DNA of 64,000 nt from Fodinibacter sp963763015 (lineage in GTDB: Bacteria > Actinomycetota > Actinomycetes > Actinomycetales > Dermatophilaceae): contig CAVXML010000007.1 in NCBI GenBank assembly GCA_963763015.1, positions 62,001 to 126,000 of the forward strand, given 5' to 3'. Every line of letters starts with the position of its first letter. Position 1 is the stretch's first letter. Shown here piece after piece: positions 41,273 through 50,673 of this stretch. The position numbers and the translations under genes were made by a program. Under the pieces are notes generated by a model. The model saw only the letters and a program-made list of their open reading frames with translations, was not told the DNA's origin and did no database searches.

Positions 41273-42817
41273 GTGCGCATCGGAGTGCCCAGAGAGTCCC
41301 GACCGGGCGAGACGCGGGTCGCCGCGACCCCGAAGACCGTCGAGCAGATCCGTGCCCTCGGCTACGCCGTGTTCGTCGAGAGCGGCGCCGGCGAGCGCGC
41401 CAGCTTCGACGACGCGGCCTACGTCCACGCCGGTGCCGACGTCATCGGCGACGCCGTCTGGAACGCCGACGTCCTGCTCAAGGTGAACCCGCCGTCCGAC
41501 GCGGAGGTCGCGAAACTGCGCCCGGGGCAGGTGCTCGTCTCCCTCCTCGCGCCGGCGCTCGACCCCGACCTCGTGGAGATGCTGGCCGGCCGTGGTGTGA
41601 CCGCCCTGGCCATGGATGCCGTGCCGCGCATCTCCCGCGCCCAGTCGCTCGACGTCCTGTCCTCGATGGCCAACATCGGCGGCTACCGCGCGGTGATCGA
41701 GGCCGCTCACGAGTTCGGCTCCTTCTTCACGGGACAGGTCACGGCGGCGGGCAAGGTGCCGCCGGCCAAGGTCCTCGTCGTGGGGGCCGGGGTCGCGGGC
41801 CTCGCGGCCATCGGTACAGCCAGCTCGCTCGGCGCAGTCGTCCGGGCCTTCGACGCGCGCCCGGAGGTGGGGGAGCAGGTGGAGTCGATGGGGGCGGCGT
41901 TCCTCCGTGTCGACGTCGAGGACACCGGCCCCTCCGCCGACGGCTACGCGCGGGAGACCAGCGCGGACTTCGACGCCAAGGCGGCCGCGCTCTACGCGGA
42001 GCAGGCGGCCGACGTCGACATCATCATCACGACGGCGCTCATCCCCGGGCGGCCGGCCCCCCGGCTGCTCACCGAGACCATGGTCGCGTCGATGAAGCCG
42101 GGGTCCGTCGTCGTCGACATGGCGGCGGCCAACGGGGGCAACGTGGCAGGCACCGTTGCCGGGCAGAAGGTGGTCACGGAGAACGGGGTGACCATCCTCG
42201 GTTACACGGACCTGCCGGGCCGGCTCCCCACCCAGGCCTCCCAGATGTTCGGAACCAACGTCGTCAACCTGCTCAAGCTCCTCACGCCGGCGAAGGACGG
42301 TGAGCTGGCCCTGGACCTCGACGACGTCGTGCAGCGCGGCATGACGGTCGTGCGTGACGGGGAGGTGCTGTGGCCTCCGCCCCCCGTCCAGGTCTCCGCT
42401 GCACCGGGTGCGCCGGCAGCGGTCGCCGCGCCGGCCCCCCCACCGGAGAAGCGGCCGATGAGTGCGACTCGACGGCTCGCGCTGCTCGTGGGAGCCGGCC
42501 TGCTGTTCCTCCTCACCGCCTCGGTGGCACCCGAGCCGTTCCTCGGCCACTTCATGGTGTTCATGCTCTCCGTGGTCGTCGGGTTCTACGTCATCGGCAA
42601 CGTCCACCACGCGCTGCACACGCCGCTGATGTCCGTCACCAACGCGATCAGCGGCATCATCATCGTCGGCGCCCTGCTCCAGGTGGGGCACGGGAGCGTC
42701 GCGGTCTCGGCCCTGGCCTTCATCGGCATTCTCGTGGCGAGCATCAACGTGTTCGGCGGCTTCAGGGTCACCGCTCGAATGCTCGAGATGTTCAAGCGCG
42801 AGGAGGCGATCCGATGA
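41273..42817 (+). CDS. pntA: NAD(P) transhydrogenase subunit alpha
   Basis: 514 aa from GTG 41273. N-terminal NAD-binding domain (RIGVPRESRPGETRVAATPKT; VLVVGAGVAGLAAIGTASSLGAVVRAFDARPEVGEQVES; DIIITTALIPGRPAP) and, after a Pro/Ala hinge near 380-400, about four TM segments including NVHHALHTPLMSVTNAISG. This is the fused E. coli-type alpha subunit rather than the split PntAA/PntAB form. Uses the proton gradient to reduce NADP+ from NADH. ATGA overlap with pntB. Confidence 0.96.
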   Translation: MRIGVPRESRPGETRVAATPKTVEQIRALGYAVFVESGAGERASFDDAAYVHAGADVIGDAVWNADVLLKVNPPSDAEVAKLRPGQVLVSLLAPALDPDLVEMLAGRGVTALAMDAVPRISRAQSLDVLSSMANIGGYRAVIEAAHEFGSFFTGQVTAAGKVPPAKVLVVGAGVAGLAAIGTASSLGAVVRAFDARPEVGEQVESMGAAFLRVDVEDTGPSADGYARETSADFDAKAAALYAEQAADVDIIITTALIPGRPAPRLLTETMVASMKPGSVVVDMAAANGGNVAGTVAGQKVVTENGVTILGYTDLPGRLPTQASQMFGTNVVNLLKLLTPAKDGELALDLDDVVQRGMTVVRDGEVLWPPPPVQVSAAPGAPAAVAAPAPPPEKRPMSATRRLALLVGAGLLFLLTASVAPEPFLGHFMVFMLSVVVGFYVIGNVHHALHTPLMSVTNAISGIIIVGALLQVGHGSVAVSALAFIGILVASINVFGGFRVTARMLEMFKREEAIR

Positions 42818-44256
42818 CGCCCACCCTCTCGCTCGTCCAGGGCGCCTACATCGTCGCCGGCCTTCTCTTCATCCTCGCCCTGGCCGGCCTCTCGCGGCAC
42901 GAGAGCGCCAGGAACGGGGTCCGGTTCGGCGTCGTCGGCATGGCCGTCGCGCTCGTCGTCACGGTGCTCGCCGCCACCGCCGGCGTCGACGCCTCGCCCG
43001 ACGGTCCCTCGGTGCTGGACCAGGACGGCAGCGGGTGGCTCGGGCTGGGCCTCATCGCCGCGGCGATGGTCATCGGTGCTCTCATCGGCCTCGACCGGGC
43101 CCGCAGGGTCGAGATGACGGGGATGCCGGAGCTCATCGCGATGCTCCACAGCTTCGTCGGGCTCGCCGCCGTGCTCGTCGGCTGGAACAGCTCGTACGAG
43201 GAGACGCCCTACCCGAACATCCACGACGCCGAGGTGATGGTCGGCGTCTTCATCGGCGCCGTGACCTTCACCGGCTCCATCGTGGCGTACCTCAAGCTGT
43301 CGGCCCGGATCAAGTCGGCCCCGCTGATGCTGCCCGGGCGCAATGTCATCAACCTCGCGGCCATCGCTTCGTTCCTCGTGCTCACCGTGGTCTACGTCGT
43401 CCTTCCCGCCGACGCGACCTTCGCCCGGGCGTCGGTCCTCGGCGTGGTCACGGTCATCGCCCTGGCGCTCGGCTGGCACCTCGTGGCGTCGATCGGCGGC
43501 GGTGACATGCCGGTGGTCGTCTCCATGCTGAACAGCTACTCGGGGTGGGCGGCGGCCGCGGCCGGCTTCCTCCTGGGCAACGACCTGCTCATCATCACCG
43601 GTGCCCTCGTGGGTTCATCGGGTGCCTACCTCTCCTACATCATGTGCAAGGCCATGAACCGCTCGTTCATCTCGGTCATCGCCGGCGGCTTCGGTGTCGA
43701 GGGCGGCACCGTCGCCTCTGACGTCGACTACGGCGAGCACCGGGAGATCTCGGCAGAGGCCGTGGCCGAGCTGCTCACGAACGCCCACTCCGTCGTCATC
43801 ACCCCGGGGTACGGCATGGCGGTCGCCCAGGCGCAGTACCCCGTCGCCGACCTGACCCGCAGGCTGCGAGAGCGTGGCGTGGACGTGCGGTTCGGCATCC
43901 ACCCCGTCGCCGGACGCCTGCCCGGCCACATGAACGTGCTGCTGGCCGAGGCGAAGGTCCCGTACGACATCGTCCTCGAGATGGACGAGGTCAACGACGA
44001 CCTCAAGGGCACCGATGTCGTGCTCGTGATCGGCGCCAACGACACGGTGAACCCGGCCGCCTACGACGACCCCGGCTCACCCATCGCGGGGATGCCGGTG
44101 CTGCGCGTGTGGGAGGCCGAGAACGTCGTCGTCTTCAAGCGCTCGATGGCCACGGGGTACGCCGGAGTGCAGAACCCCCTGTTCTTCAAGGAGAACTCCT
44201 CGATGCTCTTCGGGGACGCCAAGGACCGCGTCGAGGACATCGTCAAGGCCCTGTGA
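42814..44256 (+). CDS. pntB: NAD(P) transhydrogenase subunit beta
   Basis: 480 aa. About eight membrane segments, with conserved MPELIAMLHSFVGLAAVLVGWNS and DMPVVVSMLNSYSGWAAAAAGF; the C-terminal NADP-binding domain starts near 300 (VVITPGYGMAVAQAQYPVADL; FGIHPVAGRLPGHMNVLLAEAKVPYD; GANDTVNPAA). Completes the proton-translocating transhydrogenase with PntA. Translationally coupled to pntA. Confidence 0.96.
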   Translation: MTPTLSLVQGAYIVAGLLFILALAGLSRHESARNGVRFGVVGMAVALVVTVLAATAGVDASPDGPSVLDQDGSGWLGLGLIAAAMVIGALIGLDRARRVEMTGMPELIAMLHSFVGLAAVLVGWNSSYEETPYPNIHDAEVMVGVFIGAVTFTGSIVAYLKLSARIKSAPLMLPGRNVINLAAIASFLVLTVVYVVLPADATFARASVLGVVTVIALALGWHLVASIGGGDMPVVVSMLNSYSGWAAAAAGFLLGNDLLIITGALVGSSGAYLSYIMCKAMNRSFISVIAGGFGVEGGTVASDVDYGEHREISAEAVAELLTNAHSVVITPGYGMAVAQAQYPVADLTRRLRERGVDVRFGIHPVAGRLPGHMNVLLAEAKVPYDIVLEMDEVNDDLKGTDVVLVIGANDTVNPAAYDDPGSPIAGMPVLRVWEAENVVVFKRSMATGYAGVQNPLFFKENSSMLFGDAKDRVEDIVKAL

Positions 44257-44322
44257 GCCTCGACCGCCCTCAGGTCATGCCGGGATGCCGGTGAGCGGCA
44301 CGGCCCTCGGTAGTCTTCCCGC

Positions 44323-45450
44323 GTGAGCGAGACCGACCAGCCGACGTCCGTCACGTACGCCGACGCGGGCGTCGACGTGGAGGCCGGGGACCGCGCGGTC
44401 GAGCTCATGAAGGCCAGCGTCCGGCGGGCGACCCGGCCCGAGGTGCTGGGCGGCCTCGGCGGCTTCGCCGGGATGTTCGACGCCACCGGACTGGCGGCGT
44501 ACGAGCGGCCGATCCTGGCCACGTCGACCGACGGGGTGGGCACGAAGGTGGCGATCGCCCAGGCCCTGGGCCGCCACGACACCATCGGCTTCGACCTCGT
44601 GGGCATGGTCGTCGACGACATCGTCGTCTGCGGCGCCGAGCCGCTGTTCATGACGGACTACATCGCCTGCGGCAAGGTCGTGCCCGAGCGGATCGCCGCG
44701 ATCGTCTCCGGCATCGCGGCCGCGTGCCAGCAGGCCGGCGTGGCGCTCATCGGCGGCGAGACCGCCGAGCACCCCGGCCTCCTCGGGCCCGACGAGTACG
44801 ACGTGGCCGGTGCCGCGACCGGCGTCGTCGAGCACTCCCGCGTCCTCGGACCGCACCGCGTGGTGCCGGGTGACGTGGTGCTGGCCCTGGCGAGCAGTGG
44901 CCTGCACTCCAACGGCTACTCACTCGTGCGGCGGGTGGTGGCGCGTGCCGGCTGGGGACTCGACCGACACGTCGACGAGTTCGGCCGCACCCTCGGCGAG
45001 GAGCTCCTCGAGCCGACCCGGGTGTACTCCGCGGACCTTCTCGACCTGGTCCGCACCGATGATGTCGCCGTGCACGCGCTGTCGCACGTGACGGGGGGTG
45101 GCCTGGCGGCGAACCTGGCCCGGGTCCTCCCGCCGCACGTGCATGCTCGCCTCGACCGGTCCACCTGGACCCCGCCACCGGTCTTCGCGACCGTCGCCCG
45201 GCTGGGCTCGGTCCCGCGGGCCGACCTCGAGCGCACCCTCAACATGGGCGTCGGCTTCGTCGCGGTGGTGCCGTCGGCGGGCGTCAACGCGGCGACGGCG
45301 CTGCTGGAGGCGCGCGGCATCCACACGTGGGTGATGGGTGAGGTGCTCGCTGCCGAGGCCACTGCGCCGGAGGAGGGTGTCGAGGTCGTCCGCGGGGCCA
45401 AGGGTGTCGACGGCGGCTCGGTGCAGGTCGTGGGCGAACACCCCGCCTGA
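44323..45450 (+). CDS. purM: Phosphoribosylformylglycinamidine cyclo-ligase
   Basis: 375 aa from GTG 44323. TYADAGVDVEAGDRAVELMK, GGFAGMFDATGL, STDGVGTKVAIAQ, GFDLVGMVVDDIVVCGAEPLFMTDYIACGK, IGGETAEHPGL, and THVTGGGLAANLARVLP-like ALSHVTGGGL are PurM hallmarks. Makes AIR from FGAM with ATP, step 5 of purine synthesis. No other pur gene is adjacent in this window. Convergent with the hydrolase at 45473. Confidence 0.96.
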   Translation: MSETDQPTSVTYADAGVDVEAGDRAVELMKASVRRATRPEVLGGLGGFAGMFDATGLAAYERPILATSTDGVGTKVAIAQALGRHDTIGFDLVGMVVDDIVVCGAEPLFMTDYIACGKVVPERIAAIVSGIAAACQQAGVALIGGETAEHPGLLGPDEYDVAGAATGVVEHSRVLGPHRVVPGDVVLALASSGLHSNGYSLVRRVVARAGWGLDRHVDEFGRTLGEELLEPTRVYSADLLDLVRTDDVAVHALSHVTGGGLAANLARVLPPHVHARLDRSTWTPPPVFATVARLGSVPRADLERTLNMGVGFVAVVPSAGVNAATALLEARGIHTWVMGEVLAAEATAPEEGVEVVRGAKGVDGGSVQVVGEHPA

Positions 45451-45472
45451 TCGGACCGCGTGCTCCGACGCG

Positions 45473-46000
45473 TCAGGTGATGGTGATCTGGGGCCCGTAG
45501 AGCGCCATCGCCGCGAGCGCCCGCTCGTGGTTCGCCGGCGTCGACCCCGCGCACGCGCCGGCCACGACGCGCACGGTGGCGCCCGCATCGGCAGCCGGCA
45601 GCGCGGTGGAGAGCACGCAGCAGTCGGTCGAGACCCCCGCAAGGGTCACCCGCGCGTCGTCGCCCAGCAGCCCGCGCAGCGCGGGCCACTTGCCGAAGGT
45701 GCCGGCGGTGAGGACGTGCGTGGCGGCATCCCGCAGCTCGGGCACCACGGCGTACAGCGGGTCGTCGTCGGGCACGAGCGCGAACGGCCAGTCCTCGTAG
45801 TACGGCCCCCAGGAGCCGCCGAGCGAGGGGTCGGCCACGAAGCGGGTGAGCACCGTGCGTGACGGCCCGAAGGTCGCCGCGAGCTCGACGATGTGCGGCA
45901 CGGTCGACGCCCACATCGGGGAGCCCCAGGGCGAGGTGGCCGGGTCGGCGAAGACGGCCTGGGGGTCGACGACGACGAGCCAGCCCTCCGGGTCCGTCAC
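45473..46000 (-). CDS. Isochorismatase-fold cysteine hydrolase
   Basis: 175 aa from GTG at 46000, overlapping the permease stop (GTGA). WLVVVDPQAVFADPATSPWGSP holds the catalytic Asp near residue 12, and LAGVSTDCCVLSTALPAADAG the nucleophilic Cys; the expected Lys is in TAGTFGKWPAL. Hydrolyses a small amide, for example nicotinamide, an N-carbamoyl compound or a ureide. Pairing with an NCS1 permease favours a pyrimidine or hydantoin-type substrate. Specific reaction not certain. Confidence 0.85.
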   Translation of the reverse strand: MTDPEGWLVVVDPQAVFADPATSPWGSPMWASTVPHIVELAATFGPSRTVLTRFVADPSLGGSWGPYYEDWPFALVPDDDPLYAVVPELRDAATHVLTAGTFGKWPALRGLLGDDARVTLAGVSTDCCVLSTALPAADAGATVRVVAGACAGSTPANHERALAAMALYGPQITIT

Positions 46001-47532
46001 CGGGCCGGCTCACGGGTGACGCCGCGGCCTGCACTCGTCGGCACCTGCTCCTCCTGGCGGCGGACCGTGCCGCGCCGGGCGACGAGGGTGACGAGGAAGC
46101 CGATGGCCAGGGCGAGGAGGACGCCGATGTTCGAGTAGGGCCAGTTGCCCTCCCAGTAGGGGGCGCCCTCCCCCTCGGGGACGTACGTGCCGAGCCCCAG
46201 CGGACCGAGGAGGTAGCCCTGCCAGTTGTTCCAGGCAGCGTCCTGGGCGAAGCTGTTGACGACCAGCCCCCAGCCGACGACCGACGCGACGACCATCGTG
46301 CCGATCGACACCCAGTCGAAGGCGCCGTAGCGCCCGCGGGCGTCGAACAGGTCGTCGTCGTCGTAGTCCCGCTTCCGCAGGGCGATGTCCGCGATCATGA
46401 TGCCGGCCCAGGCGGCGAGGGGGACGCCCAGGGTGATGAGGAAGCTCTGGAAGGGCCCGAGGAAGTCCTCGGCGACGAACACGACGAAGAACGTTCCGAG
46501 GGTGAGGAGCAGACCGTCGACGAGGGCGGCCATCGGGCGCGGGATGCGCACGCCCAGGGAGAGCAGGGTCAGGCCGGAGGAGTAGATGCCGAGCACGGCC
46601 CCGGAGATCAGGGACAGGACCACCGCGACGAGGAACGGCACGAGGAACCACGTGGGCAGGACGGTGGCCAGCGTGCCGATCGGGTCGGAGGGGATGCCGG
46701 CCAGCACCTCCTCGTTCGAGGCCGACAGCATGAGGCCGAACACGACGAGGAGCACCGGGGCGATCGCACCCCCGAAGGTGTTCCAGAAGACGATCGCCGC
46801 ACCGCGGGCGGAGCGCTGCTGGTAGCGCGACCAGTCCGCGGCGATGTTGATCCACCCGAGCCCGAAGCCGGTCATGAGCAGGACGAACGCACCCACCACC
46901 GCCTGGGCCGGCCCGGCGGGAAGAGCGGTGACGGCGGCCCAGTCGATCTCGCTCGTCGCGACGACGACGAAGAGGATCGTGACGATGCCGGTGACCCACG
47001 TGAGCACCGACTGCATCCGCATGATGATGTGGTAGCCCGCCACGGAGGCCAGCACGATCGCCGCCGCGACCACGACTGCCGCTGCGACCTTGGTGGCGGT
47101 GCCGCCGCCCCACCCCAGCTGCTCGAAGATCGTGGCCGTGGCGAGGACGGCGAGGATCGCGAGGAACGTCTCCCACCCGATCGAGACCAGCCAGGAGACG
47201 ACGCCGGGGAGCTTCTGCCCCTTCACGCCGAACGCTGCCCGGGAGAGGATCATCGTCGGGGCCGACCCGCGCTTGCCGGCGATCGCCACGATGCCGCACA
47301 GCAGGAACGAGATGACGATTCCGAGGACCGTCACGACGAGGGCCTGCCAGAAGGAGATGCCGAAGCCGAGGACGAAGGCGGCGTAGGAGATCCCGAAGAC
47401 GGACACGTTCGCCGCGAACCACGGCCAGAAGAGGTCGCTGGGCCGGGCGGTGCGCTCCGACTCGTCGATGATCTCGATGCCGGTGGTCTCGACCGAGAGC
47501 CGCTTGGTGGGGCGGGCCGTCGTCTGGCTCAT
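45997..47532 (-). CDS. NCS1-family permease (cytosine/purine/hydantoin type)
   Basis: 511 aa from ATG at 47532. Twelve TM segments; RPSDLFWPWFAANVSVFGISYAAFVLGFGISFWQALVV and RGSAPTMILSRAAFGVKGQKLPGVVSWLVSIGWETF are the NCS1 (CodB-like) TM1 and TM3 signatures. Imports a nucleobase or relative with a cation. Coupled to the cysteine hydrolase, so uptake and hydrolysis of the same substrate is likely. Confidence 0.92.
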   Translation of the reverse strand: MSQTTARPTKRLSVETTGIEIIDESERTARPSDLFWPWFAANVSVFGISYAAFVLGFGISFWQALVVTVLGIVISFLLCGIVAIAGKRGSAPTMILSRAAFGVKGQKLPGVVSWLVSIGWETFLAILAVLATATIFEQLGWGGGTATKVAAAVVVAAAIVLASVAGYHIIMRMQSVLTWVTGIVTILFVVVATSEIDWAAVTALPAGPAQAVVGAFVLLMTGFGLGWINIAADWSRYQQRSARGAAIVFWNTFGGAIAPVLLVVFGLMLSASNEEVLAGIPSDPIGTLATVLPTWFLVPFLVAVVLSLISGAVLGIYSSGLTLLSLGVRIPRPMAALVDGLLLTLGTFFVVFVAEDFLGPFQSFLITLGVPLAAWAGIMIADIALRKRDYDDDDLFDARGRYGAFDWVSIGTMVVASVVGWGLVVNSFAQDAAWNNWQGYLLGPLGLGTYVPEGEGAPYWEGNWPYSNIGVLLALAIGFLVTLVARRGTVRRQEEQVPTSAGRGVTREPAR

Positions 47533-47651
47533 GGGGCCGAGCATAGGCCTGCGGGCGCCGTTCGGAGAGGGAAGTGGCTCGTCACGGAGCGGGCGCACTC
47601 GACACCCGCGCCGTCGACGCGGGTCGCACGAGGGGCTGGGTCAGGGTGGCG

Positions 47652-47846
47652 TCAACGCCGGCCCGGGGACCACTGCCCGTAGTCGTCGTCGTCCTCGCCG
47701 TCGCGGTCGTCGCTCACCGAGCGGTTCCCGTTCTGGGTGGACCCGTGCAGTTCTCGCTCAAGCGCGGAGAGGTCGGTGTCGGGGCTGAAGTACTTCAGCT
47801 CGCGAGCGACCTTCGTCTGCTTGGCCTTGGCTCGGCCGCGCCCCAT
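47652..47846 (-). CDS. DUF3073 family protein
   Basis: 64 aa from ATG at 47846. MGRGRAKAKQTKVARELKYFSPDTDLSALERELHG is the highly conserved DUF3073 core found across actinobacteria; the acidic tail DDRDGEDDDDYGQW is also typical. Basic N-terminus, possibly nucleic-acid binding; no function assigned. Often located near purM in actinobacterial genomes, as here with about 2 kb between. Upstream 47847-48048 holds the next gene's terminator but no other gene. Confidence 0.92.
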   Translation of the reverse strand: MGRGRAKAKQTKVARELKYFSPDTDLSALERELHGSTQNGNRSVSDDRDGEDDDDYGQWSPGRR

Positions 47847-47994
47847 GGCGTGACCCCCTCGTGCGTCTGCCGGGGCGGCATCACGAGTGGGACGGCCCCG
47901 TCCTGCAGGGTCATCCCACGTCGCGGAGCGGTCCCGGGAATCGTGTGTGTGTCGTGACGCCAACGGTACAACAGGGAAGCCGTTTCCGGCGACG

Positions 47995-48038
47995 CCGTCC
48001 GGGTCAACGGCGAGCCCGTTCACGGTGTTCCCGGACGG
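47995..48038 (-). terminator. Terminator hairpin of the dehydrogenase gene
   Basis: CCGTCCGGG (47995-48003) pairs with CCCGGACGG (48030-48038); inside, AACGG and CCGTT make a second small stem. Located 11 bases beyond the minus-strand stop at 48049. Confidence 0.65.
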
Positions 48039-48048
48039 GCCGGTCGGG

Positions 48049-49155
48049 TCAGGTCCGGGTCTCGCGCGCGCCGACGGGGTCCCCCGGGAGCCACGGACGC
48101 CGCCCACCTGCGGCGATGCGTCGTTCGGCCACCCGGTCGGCCGCCACGGCGGGGCTCACGTCGTTCTCGTCGGCCGTGCGGAGCACCTCGAGGGTGTGCT
48201 CGAAGATGGTCTCGGTGCGGCGCCTGGCCCGCTCCATGTCGAACCCGAGCAGCTCGTCCGCGACCTGGATGACACCGCCCGCGTTCACGAGGAAGTCCGG
48301 TGCGTAGAGGATGCCGCGCTCCCGCAGGCGGTCCGCGGTCCCGCCGGGCCCCTCGCTGACGAGCTGGTTGTTCGCCCCTCCACAGACGACCCGGGCGCGC
48401 AGCACCTCGACGGTGAACTCGTCCAGTGCACCGCCGAGGGCGTTCGGGCTGAAGACGTCGAGCTGCTCGCGAGCAAGGTCCTCCACGTCGGCGACCGCAG
48501 CCACCGCGGGGTGGTCGTCAAGGACCGCGCGAACGGCATCCGGGTCGAGGTCCGCAACGACGACGTCGGCGCCGTCCTCGAGGAGGTGCTCGACCAGGCG
48601 GTGGCCCACCTTGCCCACACCCGCGATGCCGACCCTGCGGCCGGCGAGGCTCGCCTCGCCCCAGAGGTGCTGCGCCGCGGCGCGCATGCCCTGGAAGACG
48701 CCGTAGGCCGTGAGCACCGAGGAGTCCCCTGCCCCGCCCAGCCCGGGTGAGCGTCCCGTGGCCCAGCGGGTCTCCTGACCGACCACGTCCATGTCGGTGA
48801 CGTGCGTGCCGACGTCGCACGCGGTGACGTAGCGCCCGCCGAGCGACTCGACGAACCGGCCGTAGGCGCGCAGCAGCTCCGGGGTCTTGTCGCGGTGCGG
48901 GTCGCCGAGCACGACGGCCTTGCCGCCGCCGTGGTCGAGGCCGGCAACCGCGTTCTTGCTGGTCATCGCCCGGGAGAGGCGCAGGACGTCGACGAGGGCG
49001 GCATCCATGGAGGAGTAGGGGTGGAACCGCGTGCCGCCCAGTCCCGGTCCGAGGGAGGTGTCGTGCAGGGCGATCACCGCCCGGAGCCCGGAGTCCGGGT
49101 CGGCGCAGAACGCGACCTGCTCGTGGCCGGCGAGGTCGATGAGGTCGGTGGCCAT
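48049..49155 (-). CDS. Glu/Leu/Phe/Val dehydrogenase (valine/leucine dehydrogenase-like)
   Basis: 368 aa from ATG at 49155. GPGLGGTRFHPY, MTSKNAVAGLDHGGGKAVVLGDPH (substrate and catalytic Lys), GGRYVTACDVGTHVTDMDVVGQET, the Rossmann GIAGVGKVGHRLVEHLLEDGADVVVADLD and CGGANNQL are all conserved. Oxidatively deaminates a branched-chain amino acid with NAD+, as valine dehydrogenase of Streptomyces does. Divergent from fgd across the palindrome-rich 495-base gap. Confidence 0.93.
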   Translation of the reverse strand: MATDLIDLAGHEQVAFCADPDSGLRAVIALHDTSLGPGLGGTRFHPYSSMDAALVDVLRLSRAMTSKNAVAGLDHGGGKAVVLGDPHRDKTPELLRAYGRFVESLGGRYVTACDVGTHVTDMDVVGQETRWATGRSPGLGGAGDSSVLTAYGVFQGMRAAAQHLWGEASLAGRRVGIAGVGKVGHRLVEHLLEDGADVVVADLDPDAVRAVLDDHPAVAAVADVEDLAREQLDVFSPNALGGALDEFTVEVLRARVVCGGANNQLVSEGPGGTADRLRERGILYAPDFLVNAGGVIQVADELLGFDMERARRRTETIFEHTLEVLRTADENDVSPAVAADRVAERRIAAGGRRPWLPGDPVGARETRT

Positions 49156-49213
49156 GCTGGCTCCTGCAAGGGGGGTCGGCGAGAGGCCTCAACGCTATCG
49201 CCGCCGCCCCCCT

Positions 49214-49500
49214 GGCCTCTGCTGGCAGGGGTTGGGGAGGCATCCACAGGGTGCACCCTGTGGTTCGAGACCCAAGCTCTGCTAGCAGAGGTTACGGACG
49301 AGCGAGGTCGGGGTGAGCAGAGGTTGGAACCACATCCACAGGGTGCACCCTGTGGTTCGAGACCTAACCTCTGCTAGCAGAGGTTACGGACGAGCGAGGT
49401 CGGGGTGAGCAGAGGTTGGAACCACATCCACAGGGTGCACCCTGTGGTTCGAGACCTAACCTCTGCTAGCAGAGGTTACGGACGAGCGAGGTCGGGGGTG
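49214..49500. repeat. Three 92-bp tandem repeats, each with two 20-bp palindromes
   Basis: Units begin at 49241, 49333 and 49425, exactly 92 bp apart. Each contains CCACAGGGTGCACCCTGTGG (49244, 49336, 49428) and AACCTCTGCTAGCAGAGGTT (49366, 49458; with one change at 49274), both perfect palindromes, plus TTACGGACGAGCGAGGTCGG. A degenerate half-copy of the second palindrome starts at 49217. The array lies in the 495-base divergent region between the dehydrogenase and fgd; 49490-49575 is G-rich with repeated GGGTGAGCGAGGG. No coding sequence is supported. Confidence 0.95.
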
Positions 49501-49650
49501 AGCGAGGGTGGGGGTGCGCACAGGGCGGGGGTGAGCGAGGGCCAGGGGTGAGCAGGGCCAGGGTGGGGCAAACGTTCGACGGAGCGCGGGTTGGCCCGTC
49601 CCAGGTGTGAGACTTGGCCCTCCGGAGCATCCACCACCGAGGAGCCAGTC

Positions 49651-50673
49651 GTGCTGAGGATCGGGTACAAGGCGTCCGCCGAGCAGTTCGCACCCGGCGA
49701 GCTGGCGGCCTACGCCGTCCGCGCCGAGGAGCTGGGCCTGGACTCCGTCACCGTCTCCGACCACTTCCAGCCGTGGCGGCTCGAGGGCGGACACTCCCCG
49801 AACTCGCTGGCCTGGATGCCGTGGGTGCTGGCCCGCACCGAGCGGGTGCTCGTGGGCACCTCGGTGATGACGCCGACCTTCCGCTACAACCCGGCGGTGG
49901 TGGCCCAGACGTTCGCGACGATGGCCTGCCTGGCCCCGGGCCGGGTCATGCTCGGGATCGGCACCGGCGAGGCGCTCAACGAGGTGGCCGTCGGGTCGGT
50001 GCGTGACGGGGAGTGGCCTGAGTTCAAGGAGCGGTTCGGGCGGATGCGCGAGGCGGTGCGGATCATCCGGGCCCTGTGGACCGAACCGAGCGTCACCTTC
50101 GACGGTGAGTACTTCAGCACCGTCGACGCCATGGTGTTCGACCGCCCGGACCGACCCGTGCCGATCTACGTCGCCGCGGCTGGCCCGATGGTGGCGCGGT
50201 ATGCCGGCCGGCTGGCCGACGGCTTCATATGCACGTCGGGCAAGGGCAGGGAGCTGTATGCCGACCAGCTGCTCCCGGCGGTCGACGAGGGGCTCCAGCG
50301 CGCCGGCCGCGACCTCGACGAGATCGACCGGATGATCGAGGTGAAGCTCTCGTGGGACCCCGATCCGGAGCGCGCCGTGGAGAACACCCGGTTCTGGGCC
50401 CCCCTGTCGCTCACACCGGAGCAGAAGCACTCGGTCCACAGCCCGGTCGAGCTGGAGGAGGCGGCCGACCGGCTGCCCATCGAGCAGGTGGCCCGGCGGT
50501 GGGTGGTGGCGAGCCGGCCGGAGGACGTCGTCGAGGCGCTGCGGCTCTACACCGACCTCGGCTTCGACCACCTCGTGATCCACGGTCCGGGGCAGGACCA
50601 GGAGCGGTTCCTCTCGACGTTCTGCGAGCAGGTCCTCCCCGGTCTGCGCGAGCTCACCCCTCTCGCCCGGTGA
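49651..50673 (+). CDS. fgd: F420-dependent glucose-6-phosphate dehydrogenase
   Basis: 340 aa from GTG 49651. Closely resembles mycobacterial FGD: RIGYKASAEQFAPGELAAYA, TVSDHFQPWRLEGGHSP (catalytic His and Trp), GTSVMTPTFRYNPAVVAQ, GIGTGEALNEVA (catalytic Glu), DGFICTSGKG and TRFWAPLSLTPEQKHS, IEQVARRWVVAS. Oxidises glucose 6-phosphate to the lactone and makes F420H2. Its presence implies the organism makes coenzyme F420. First gene of a GTGA-linked operon with folP2. Confidence 0.95.
   Translation: MLRIGYKASAEQFAPGELAAYAVRAEELGLDSVTVSDHFQPWRLEGGHSPNSLAWMPWVLARTERVLVGTSVMTPTFRYNPAVVAQTFATMACLAPGRVMLGIGTGEALNEVAVGSVRDGEWPEFKERFGRMREAVRIIRALWTEPSVTFDGEYFSTVDAMVFDRPDRPVPIYVAAAGPMVARYAGRLADGFICTSGKGRELYADQLLPAVDEGLQRAGRDLDEIDRMIEVKLSWDPDPERAVENTRFWAPLSLTPEQKHSVHSPVELEEAADRLPIEQVARRWVVASRPEDVVEALRLYTDLGFDHLVIHGPGQDQERFLSTFCEQVLPGLRELTPLAR

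Noticed and set aside
45859..47682. 607-codon plus-strand frame of almost only charged residues
   Set aside because: Antisense to the NCS1 permease; its Glu/Asp/His bias is the complement of hydrophobic codons.
47847..48048. tRNA or small RNA gene in the gap
   Set aside because: Only the terminator stem is clear; no cloverleaf or CCA-like end could be drawn.
49214..49500. CRISPR array
   Set aside because: The repeat units are 92 bp and the intervening sequence is identical, not unique spacers; no cas genes are nearby.
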